Assembly (NCBI GenBank): GCA_027600665.1
Contig: JADGJL010000004.1
Span: 62,001 to 126,000, forward strand
Source of the DNA: Irineochytrium annulatum
Lineage: Eukaryota > Chytridiomycota > Chytridiomycetes > Chytridiales > Chytridiaceae
Length of the DNA: 64,000 nucleotides
Direction of reading: 5' to 3'
The position numbers and the translations under genes were made by a program. The notes beneath the pieces are model-generated. The model had not been told where the DNA came from and did no database searches. It saw only the letters and a program-made list of their open reading frames with translations. Shown here one piece after another: positions 41,882 to 50,019 of the stretch. Position 1 is the stretch's first letter. Each line of letters opens with the position of its first letter.

Positions 41882-41988
41882 GGGGCTGTCTCAAAAGCCC
41901 TTAAAAATATACATCGGTGAAAAGAATGAACACCGATACGTTCAAACGGGACAAAGCAGAGATTCATCCTGCTTTGTCCCGTTTGCGT
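41882..41988 (+). repeat. Terminator-bearing ~105-bp repeat, copy 2
   Basis: Begins GGGGCTGTCTCAAAAGCCC (41882) and ends in a 17-bp perfect hairpin, 41943-41959 pairing with 41969-41985. It is the inverted counterpart of 29729-29835. The hairpin arms differ between copies but pair in both. An additional small stem (ATCGGTG ... CACCGAT, about 41912-41936) is present only here. It lies 36 bases after the DJ-1 gene and probably acts as its terminator. Confidence 0.65.
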
Positions 41989-42374
41989 TTTCGTCATGTT
42001 GTACAATTTTAAATTTTAAGAAAGCAGAGCTATGGCGTTTTATATTTTCAATTCACTAATTAATTCCTCTTCATGCTATGTAAGAATAAATTCTCGCAAT
42101 CATACATCCTCTATTCTTCCAATTCTACTATTACCACTTCAATTTTTGTAATTCCATCAGGTAAAAACAACTGTCATCACGTTCTTGTTCAGTTTTTGTT
42201 TAGAGTAAATGATTATACTAAAAATCGCAATAAATCTGGAGACGGGAAGAAGGTAATAAACGTTGCAATAGATCGTTTTTGAACAGTGTGGGTTGTAGAC
42301 GAAGAAGCACAAGGACTTTGCTGTATTAGGATGCAGTATATTTTACATTTCATTTTTGTACGGAGGAAATAAGG
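41989..42374. other. Leader region of the 2,092-residue surface protein
   Basis: A/T-rich, no convincing gene. TATACT at 42214-42219 is a possible -10 box with a weak -35. This would leave a leader of about 150 bases. Confidence 0.35.
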
Positions 42375-45300
42375 ATGAACAACGGTATTAAAAAATGTAT
42401 TTCAATTCTGCTTACGGTGTGTCTAATGTTTGGGGTTAGTGGTTTGGCCCCTTTGGACGGCTCAGTGGCCAATGCGGCAATCGCGCCAACTATGGCGGAG
42501 ACGAATTACGGTCAATACCAGGTCAAGTTAACTGCTGACCCGGTGACGGATACGCCGCCTAGCGGTTTTGGTTCAGCTGCATCAGACGGGCGTATCTGGA
42601 CGGACAAGAGCGTCACAGCAGAGGGTGATGGCAGTTTCAATGTGAAATTGTCAGCGCTAGCACAAGAATATATGACGGCAAATTCGACCAATCCAGGTGT
42701 CGGAGGGAGCGGCAGTGCTGACGGTCCTGCGGCAGATGTAACCTTCATATTGGACATGAGTTCGTCTATGGGCAATATGAATGGCAGAGAAATAGCGGAA
42801 ACAGCAGGTGGACCCGGTGTATACTATCGTGTCGAGGCGATGGCCAAGGCTGCCAATGATGCAATCCGCACAGTCATGGATGCCAATCCCAATAACCGCG
42901 TTGCCGTTTATTGGTTTGGAGGATCGGCTAACGCCAACCACCTCGGCACGTTTATGGAACTAGGACATTACAATTTTAGTTCAGGACATGGAGCGGAAGA
43001 TTATTTGAAATATGCAACGAACCAAACCATCACGGTGAACAGTAATCTGACCAAGGATGGCGGTGCTGTTGGAACACAATCGGCAGTTTCGTTGGGGGCA
43101 GGAACACCAACACAGGATGGCATCATGTATGGCGTTTCGAAGACGATGAGAAATGTGGGAACCAAGGGTGCGGGACCTAAGCGCCAGCCGTATTTGTTCC
43201 TTCTATCGGACGGGGCGGCGATTCATGCCAAGAAGGCATGGTATTCTTCGCCAAAAGGCAAATCATTTGAAACGGATTATAACAATGCATTAACCGAAGC
43301 TACAACGATCACAAACTATAATCAGAGTGGCACTGATGGTACCAAATATGTGCCAGCTGCTGCCGGTACCAGTCTGGCCAATACAGGCGATCCGGAGATC
43401 GCAGCGCTGACTATACTCACCGGCGCTTATATGAAGGGTCTCCTGGATAGTCAGTACACAGCATATAATGGAGGAGAATCCACTCAGGCCAAAGTGTATA
43501 CGGTGGGACTGGGTTCCACAACGGCAATTAACGGACCATATAGTGGTAGCCAGCCAGTCTACGCATGGGCGGGTCTTGACCCAAAAAGAGTTAACGATCA
43601 CAAAGAAGATAGTGATTATAACTATGGTACGGCAAAGAACACGTATGACAGGTTGAAAACGTATGCGGCCCAAGGGCCAAATGGTTTTAACTACGCAGAT
43701 TCCTTTGTCTACAGCAATTATTATACATTTGCTCCGACCTATGACATCGTCAGTTCCGCTTTTGCTGGATTGGCCAATGATGTAGAAGCTACTACAACCA
43801 TACTTCCACTTCTGAATATACCGGAGACTACCGATCTTGGCTCAGAGACGGCTGATATAGCCAGTGCCATCGTGGTCACAGACGAAATCAGCGAGGACTT
43901 TAGCGTGGATCTGTCCACCTTGAGAATCGGGGATGCTGTTGCAGCGGTGGATACAACTACGGCCATAACCGGAGGAACAGCCTATCAGTTTGCTGGCTAC
44001 GGGAGTAGAGCTGTTATCAAGACGGTAGCAGGCGTGAGCAGTCTGACTTGGTATATTGACGCTGAGGATATGCAGAAGCATATTTACCGCTTCAAGAACC
44101 GGACCAACCCACAGTCTGGGGAGTATAGTCCACCAACAGAAGGATCCTTTAAGCTCAGCTATAAAGTAAAACCGACTTTTCAGGTATCGCCAAATCAAGT
44201 CGGGGATATATCCCGCTATCTCAACTCGGGTAATGCTATCGATGGGGCCAAGACAGCAGCTTATTTCTTCCCGCCTACGGACAGCCCTTATTATCTTGCT
44301 TTAACGGATAAGCAGACGATCTCCAAAACAGATGGAATCGGTGCATCGTATGTAACCGAGGAGTCGTTGAATCAGGGCAAGGCGACAATGAAACTTGGAA
44401 ACAACGGCAGGCTTGATCTGTTGATGGGAATTGACAAGACAGGTCCAGCGACAGTTCAGACGAACGGTTCTATGGACTATACAGTCACCATTTATAACTA
44501 TACCAATACGGCAAAAACAGGACTTAGCGTCACCAGTGACGGTCAAACTCAAACGGGAATTGATGTTCCCGCGAACGGAAGTAAAGTGCTCACGTTTACT
44601 ATAACGGCACCAAGCACGCAGCAGACATTAGTCAGCGATAACGCTGTAATAACTGATTTGAACCTGGGTTCCAATACAGTCACTACCAATGTTACGGATG
44701 TAACGACAGCAGTAATCACCACACATGTCATCGGGACTGTTGGTGGGACGACTGCAGGGGACAACACCTATAATATCGGTGAATCAGCGACACTTACAGC
44801 CAGCCCGGATCAAGGTTATATATTTGTGGGATGGTATGACAACACAACAGGCACAGGTACTCCAGTAAGTACGGATTCATCCTATACGTTTACCGTTCAG
44901 ACGGATGATGACTATTATGCTAAATTTGATATACTGCCTTTCGCTGAGAATGACACTTATAGTGTCTTGCGGGGAGATACGCTCACCGTTCCGGTGGAAG
45001 AGGGTATCTTATTGAACGATACAGATGCGGGGAATCGCCCACTTACCGCGGTGAATATCGGCTCAATCAGTGATCCGAGCAAAGGCGAACTTAATGTGAA
45101 TTCGGATGGCTCATTTACGTTCGTGGCGGATAGCGAAGCGTCTGGTAGTGTGACGTTCACCTACCAAGCTAATAATGGAATTGCCCTTTCGAATGAAGCT
45201 ACGGTGACAATCACGATTACGCTACCCGTTGATACACATGAGCCTGTCGCGGAAAATGATAATTATCGCATTAAGGGTGGGGAGACACTCACCGTTCCAG

Positions 45301-48300
45301 TCGAGACAGGTTTACTTTGGAATGATACGGATGATGAGAATCATCCGCTCACCGTAATGAATATCAGCTCCATCAGCGATCCAAGCAAGGGTACGCTGAA
45401 TGTGAGCCCGGATGGATCGTTCACGTTCAGTGCGGAGGAGAACGCATTCGGTAAGGTGACGTTTACGTACCTAGCCTTTGACGGAACCGTTTATTCGAGT
45501 CTAGCGACGGTGACAATCACAATTACGATGCCAATCACTACGCATGTCATTGGGAATATTGGCGGCACGACTTCCGGTGATGATGCTTATGGATTAGGCG
45601 AAACAGCTATGATTACGGCTAATCCGGCTGTAGGCTATTCATTCACAGGGTGGTATGACAATGAAGAGGGTACAGGTAGTCCAGTAAGTACAGCTGCGGC
45701 TTATAGCTTTACTGTTCATGCAGCTGGAGACTATTATGCAAAATTCAGAGCGGTACCTGTTGCCAATAATGACAGCTATCAGGTTGTCAGAGGAAGTACG
45801 TTGACTGTCCCGGCAGAAAACGGAATCTTATCCAACGATACTAGCGCAGGGAATGATACCCTCATTGCAGTGAATATTAGTTCAATTAGCGACGCAAGCA
45901 AAGGTACGCTGACTGCCAGTTCGGACGGCTCCTTCACGTTCGAGGCAAAAGAAGAAGCTTCCGGCAGTGTAACGTTCACCTATCAAGCCTCTGACGGAAC
46001 AGGTCAGTCCAATATAGCGACGGTGACAATCACAATGACCAACCCGAGCATTGCCGGAACGGTCATGGATAAAAAAACCGGGAATCCGATCTCAGGCGCG
46101 ACAGTGATTCTACGTGACCTTGCAGGTAAAGAGAAGGGACGGGTCACATCGGGTTCAAATGGCAAGTACACCTTTGAAGATGTTGTGATCAATAAATATA
46201 TGTTAGAAGTGATTAGCGACAAGTATAGCCGTGCTCATAGAGAAGTTTCCGTATCTACGATCAACGGCAATGGGAACGGGGTTGTTATTCAGGACTTCGA
46301 GCTTGTGGAGTTCGAAATAACGTTGACAGCCAACCCATCGTCGATACTTGGTAACGGTACATCTACATCCATCTTTAAGTCGGTAGTGACTGATAAAGAA
46401 GGTCATCCTCAGGCAGGGATTGAAGTCGTATTTGATGTGCCAGATACAACGTATGGTCATTTTATTGGAAACTCCAACACAGTAAGTGTCTTAACGGATG
46501 CCGATGGCATCGCAACCACAACCTTCACCGCGGCAGTTCTTGGTGGTACGGGGTCTGCGGACATACCGCTGACGGCAACGGTTGACGATAAACCTAGAGG
46601 TCTCCATGTGAGTGACACCATCTATATTACCATCACCCCTGGTGTTATTACGGGCATTGTCACAGACCAGGCAGGTCACCCTGTAAAAGGGGCTTTAATC
46701 AAAGTAAGCAAAGATTTTGACGGTGACGGCATTACTGATTTTTATGCTGTTGCAGTTACTGCAGGTGACGGGGCATACACCCTGGCTATACCACAGGGTA
46801 ATGTGACGTACGATGTATCCATTACGAAGCAAGTAGAAATCGGCGGGCAGAAAAAATCAGTCATGTTTAATCAGAGTGTTCCAGTAAACGCTAGTGTGGA
46901 TGGCCGATCCTTTGAGGGGAATAAAACAGTCTCTGGTGTTGTCTTGGTGGAAACATCGCAGGGTGGATCCCTGGCACTCAACGGAACAGTGGGCGGCGGT
47001 TACACGGTTATAATCAATGACGGCAATGGGGCTCATTCAGGCCAAGTTGACTCTGATGGAATATTCAATATCGACAGTGTGCTTAAGGGCAGCTACACTG
47101 CTAATGTCGTCTATAACATTCCGCTTCCGGGCGGTGGAACACAACCTGTTGTTGTCGGCCATGCTGATATTGAAATCAGTTCAGACGGACAAATCAGTAT
47201 TAGTGAGGTACTCATTGACCCATACGGTACAATTACCGATTCCGTAACCGGTCGTCCAATATCCGGTGCAATCGTTACGCTTCATTACAGTAACGGAACG
47301 GTGGTCAACTTGCCACCTGTGGTCAATTTCCCACCAGCGGATAACGCGAACCCACAGACGAGCGATGCGACTGGGCAGTATGCGTTCATGGTATTTCCGC
47401 ATACAGATTACTACTTAACTGCGACCAAAGCAGGATATAAGGACTTTGATAGCAGAGTTGTCGATACGAACCAGCCGCTAATTCATGTAGGTACGGAAAT
47501 TGTGCTGTACGACTTTAGCATGACGCCACTGCCGACATCCAACGGAGGGGGCTCTCCGGTGGTAACGACTGATCCCGTCAAGCCGCCAGTCACAACGACG
47601 GAGCCTCCGACAACCATAACGACCAAGCCAATCGACTTTGCCACAGCCATTCTTGCGGACAAAATGAAGGGCAGAGAAGGCGATATTCTAACCTTTAAGG
47701 TGATTTACGGCAATAAATCGTTAACTGAGGCTGATGGATTGTATGTTAAATCTACGATTCCGGCGGGAATGAGTGTAGTTGATGCCAACGGCGGCGTTGT
47801 TACCGGCCAAGAAATAAAATGGAATGTTGGTAAGCTGGCGGGAGACACGCGTGGCCAACTGACGTTTAAATTAAAGGTTAACGAAATGACAGAAGGCGAG
47901 ATCTATGCTTCTGTTACCGCAGAGGTCGGCTCAGATCATAAGCTTACGCTTATAAATACACAAGACGATACGTCCTTGATTAAAGTGATGTTGTACTCTA
48001 ATCGTTATGAGCACAAACATGACCGTTATATTATGGGGTACCCAGACGGTAAGGTGAAACCGGAAAAGCTCATCACTCGTGCAGAGATTGCAGCTATTTT
48101 TGCCCGGACGCTTCATTTGCAAGATGAGGTTCGACACGTCGAGCTGTACAGTGATGTTGCTACAGATTACTGGGGTGCCGATTATATCGAAGCTGTTGCA
48201 AATAAAGGAATATTTAAAGGCTATGCGGATCATACATTCAGACCGGATCAGCCCATTACAAGAGCAGAGCTGGCAACAGCCATCGCGCGTTATCTTGGTG

Positions 48301-48653
48301 TTGCCAAAGAGCTGAAGATGGACCATATCTTGAGAATCAGTTCGTTTACAGATATTGAGGGGAACTGGGCGGAGCAGTCCATCGATGAAGTTTTTCGTTT
48401 CGGTATCGTATCAGGGTATAAAGATGCTTCCTTCCAACCTGGAAGTCAGATTACCCGAGAGGAAGCCGTTAAGATGATTAACGGAATGCTGTATAGAGGT
48501 CCTCTGACTGGAGCGGAACCTTCATATCCAGACAACCGTTTGGACAAATGGTCATTTGGACATGTTGAGGAAGCAACGAGAACCCATACGTTTAAGATCA
48601 ATGAAGATGGCTCCGAAACGATGCTGAAGTACATCCCCGAAGATCTGTGGTAA
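42375..48653 (+). CDS. 2,092-residue vWA/Ig-like/SLH surface protein
   Basis: A giant exported protein. Approximate order: signal peptide (1-35), von Willebrand A-like domain (120-470) with the MIDAS start DMSSS at 126, InlB_B-type repeat (784-855; HVIGTVGGTTAGDN...YYAKF), cadherin/VCBS-type repeats (856-952, 957-1052, 1128-1225), a second InlB_B repeat (1057-1130), carboxypeptidase-regulatory-like domain (1228-1310), Big_1-type Ig domain (1314-1415), further CNA_B-like domains (1426-1715), a DUF11-like domain (1756-1860) and three SLH domains (1882-2075) that bind pyruvylated wall polymer. It is an adhesin-like S-layer-associated protein. GGAGG precedes the start. The tandem repeats at 856-1225 are close at DNA level, a sign of internal duplication. 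Confidence 0.85.
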   Translation: MNNGIKKCISILLTVCLMFGVSGLAPLDGSVANAAIAPTMAETNYGQYQVKLTADPVTDTPPSGFGSAASDGRIWTDKSVTAEGDGSFNVKLSALAQEYMTANSTNPGVGGSGSADGPAADVTFILDMSSSMGNMNGREIAETAGGPGVYYRVEAMAKAANDAIRTVMDANPNNRVAVYWFGGSANANHLGTFMELGHYNFSSGHGAEDYLKYATNQTITVNSNLTKDGGAVGTQSAVSLGAGTPTQDGIMYGVSKTMRNVGTKGAGPKRQPYLFLLSDGAAIHAKKAWYSSPKGKSFETDYNNALTEATTITNYNQSGTDGTKYVPAAAGTSLANTGDPEIAALTILTGAYMKGLLDSQYTAYNGGESTQAKVYTVGLGSTTAINGPYSGSQPVYAWAGLDPKRVNDHKEDSDYNYGTAKNTYDRLKTYAAQGPNGFNYADSFVYSNYYTFAPTYDIVSSAFAGLANDVEATTTILPLLNIPETTDLGSETADIASAIVVTDEISEDFSVDLSTLRIGDAVAAVDTTTAITGGTAYQFAGYGSRAVIKTVAGVSSLTWYIDAEDMQKHIYRFKNRTNPQSGEYSPPTEGSFKLSYKVKPTFQVSPNQVGDISRYLNSGNAIDGAKTAAYFFPPTDSPYYLALTDKQTISKTDGIGASYVTEESLNQGKATMKLGNNGRLDLLMGIDKTGPATVQTNGSMDYTVTIYNYTNTAKTGLSVTSDGQTQTGIDVPANGSKVLTFTITAPSTQQTLVSDNAVITDLNLGSNTVTTNVTDVTTAVITTHVIGTVGGTTAGDNTYNIGESATLTASPDQGYIFVGWYDNTTGTGTPVSTDSSYTFTVQTDDDYYAKFDILPFAENDTYSVLRGDTLTVPVEEGILLNDTDAGNRPLTAVNIGSISDPSKGELNVNSDGSFTFVADSEASGSVTFTYQANNGIALSNEATVTITITLPVDTHEPVAENDNYRIKGGETLTVPVETGLLWNDTDDENHPLTVMNISSISDPSKGTLNVSPDGSFTFSAEENAFGKVTFTYLAFDGTVYSSLATVTITITMPITTHVIGNIGGTTSGDDAYGLGETAMITANPAVGYSFTGWYDNEEGTGSPVSTAAAYSFTVHAAGDYYAKFRAVPVANNDSYQVVRGSTLTVPAENGILSNDTSAGNDTLIAVNISSISDASKGTLTASSDGSFTFEAKEEASGSVTFTYQASDGTGQSNIATVTITMTNPSIAGTVMDKKTGNPISGATVILRDLAGKEKGRVTSGSNGKYTFEDVVINKYMLEVISDKYSRAHREVSVSTINGNGNGVVIQDFELVEFEITLTANPSSILGNGTSTSIFKSVVTDKEGHPQAGIEVVFDVPDTTYGHFIGNSNTVSVLTDADGIATTTFTAAVLGGTGSADIPLTATVDDKPRGLHVSDTIYITITPGVITGIVTDQAGHPVKGALIKVSKDFDGDGITDFYAVAVTAGDGAYTLAIPQGNVTYDVSITKQVEIGGQKKSVMFNQSVPVNASVDGRSFEGNKTVSGVVLVETSQGGSLALNGTVGGGYTVIINDGNGAHSGQVDSDGIFNIDSVLKGSYTANVVYNIPLPGGGTQPVVVGHADIEISSDGQISISEVLIDPYGTITDSVTGRPISGAIVTLHYSNGTVVNLPPVVNFPPADNANPQTSDATGQYAFMVFPHTDYYLTATKAGYKDFDSRVVDTNQPLIHVGTEIVLYDFSMTPLPTSNGGGSPVVTTDPVKPPVTTTEPPTTITTKPIDFATAILADKMKGREGDILTFKVIYGNKSLTEADGLYVKSTIPAGMSVVDANGGVVTGQEIKWNVGKLAGDTRGQLTFKLKVNEMTEGEIYASVTAEVGSDHKLTLINTQDDTSLIKVMLYSNRYEHKHDRYIMGYPDGKVKPEKLITRAEIAAIFARTLHLQDEVRHVELYSDVATDYWGADYIEAVANKGIFKGYADHTFRPDQPITRAELATAIARYLGVAKELKMDHILRISSFTDIEGNWAEQSIDEVFRFGIVSGYKDASFQPGSQITREEAVKMINGMLYRGPLTGAEPSYPDNRLDKWSFGHVEEATRTHTFKINEDGSETMLKYIPEDLW

Positions 48654-48710
48654 TCTTGCATCGTGAACATACTTGAACTTAATAGAATGTGCACGCTATC
48701 TTGAGCTAAT

Positions 48711-48745
48711 CTGAGGAATCGAATAGATTCCTCAGATTTTTTTAC
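48711..48745. terminator. Terminator between the vWA/SLH protein and the lectin gene
   Basis: CTGAGGAATC (48711-48720) pairs perfectly with GATTCCTCAG (48726-48735), followed by ATTTTTTT. Confidence 0.85.
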
Positions 48746-48863
48746 TATCCGGTGAGGTGCATACAAGTTGGTGAGTGGATCGGAAAACGTTAGATACCAG
48801 AAAAGAGCCGCAAAGTATGCGGCTCATTGTACTATAGTTATTCCGTGCCCATCCATTTACCTT

Positions 48864-49490
48864 TTAGCGACCGCCCGTATTCGAAGCCCAGACAGGAATC
48901 CAACTATTTGGATAATAGTCATTGGTCAGAGTTGTGTTATAGAGAACTAGATTACCATCACTTTGCATGACTAGTGTGTCACCTGTTGTGTTAGATGGTA
49001 AGCTGCCCCCATGATGACCTGGAATCCATGAGGTGGTGTTGGGAGACCAAGCAGCTACCTGTACAGAAGTATCAATCACCAAAACTTTATCCCATCCCCA
49101 ACCAGTGTAATATTCGTATTTACCTGTAGCCGGGTTGAAACCATAACGATAACCATATTGGTACACATCTTGATATTTCATGCCATATTTATACATGACA
49201 GGTTTTCCGTATTGTGGTTCAAACTTGAACGAAAGAGCCCCACTGTTACTGGTACCGCTACTCCAAAGAGAAGAACCATTCTGATAGATGACAAAATTCC
49301 CGTCATTCTGCCAAATGGCTGAAAATCTGCCATCCTGCGAAGTGAGATAGTCTCCCTTAGCCATACTTTGGCCGATCGTGAGCTTATCTCCAAGATAGCC
49401 GGCAGAAGCGGTCGCTGGTACGGCAAATGCAAGAATCAACAAGCAAGCCAAAAAAACTCGAAAAGATTTGGGGAAAAATAAATGATTCAT
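48864..49490 (-). CDS. Secreted bulb-type (B-lectin) mannose-binding-like protein
   Basis: A 208-residue exported protein. The signal peptide (1-30) ends ATASA, then the mature part starts GYLGDKLTIGQSMAKGDYLTSQDGRFSAIW. Two copies of the B-lectin sugar-site motif QxDxNxVxY occur: QNDGNFVIY (61-69) and QSDGNLVLY (176-184). They are separated by a tyrosine/glycine-rich insert (95-130). Such domains bind mannose in plants and in bacteriocins of the LlpA type. The start at 49490 (TAGGAG upstream) is preferred over 49499. It is encoded between two large SLH proteins but on the other strand. The role could be adhesion or antagonism; this is not decidable here. Confidence 0.82.
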   Translation of the reverse strand: MNHLFFPKSFRVFLACLLILAFAVPATASAGYLGDKLTIGQSMAKGDYLTSQDGRFSAIWQNDGNFVIYQNGSSLWSSGTSNSGALSFKFEPQYGKPVMYKYGMKYQDVYQYGYRYGFNPATGKYEYYTGWGWDKVLVIDTSVQVAAWSPNTTSWIPGHHGGSLPSNTTGDTLVMQSDGNLVLYNTTLTNDYYPNSWIPVWASNTGGR

Positions 49491-50019
49491 TGGACACACT
49501 CCTATATTCCTTAGAATGGTTGAGACTTCATACGTAATACCATAAACTCTTACAGATCATGCATATGGCGACGCAGTGTTCGGTTAGGAGTGGTGAAAGA
49601 GCAATCAACACATCCCCCAATGATAATTAAAGGGAAATCAGATATACAGCGCTCTCCGGTTCACCTCCTTTAATAGACAAAATTAGTGGCTTGAATGCAC
49701 TATATGTAAATGGATGTGTTGCCTGGAGTGGAGGGGTTGAGAGCTCAATGGAAACTTGTTATTCAGCTGACTATGTAGGTGATTGCTTCAAATATATTAC
49801 TTTTTATTCCATTATAGCAACTAAAAAGATAAAATACATTATTTTCTATGAAAATCTATCTATTCAATAGAGGAAGACATCTGCTTGGGAAATGATATAT
49901 TTTTATTTGTGGGTATAGGAATTCGAACGTATGTGTCGAATTGATTAGATTAAATTTGAAGTATTTAAGAGGGAATTGATTTTATTGAGTAGTCCAGAGA
50001 GCGTTAAGAGGAGGAGCAT
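49491..50019. other. Divergent intergenic region between lectin and SLH genes
   Basis: No convincing gene. Contains AAAGGAGG on the minus strand (near 49665), followed by a very short reading frame. Promoters were not resolved. Confidence 0.3.
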
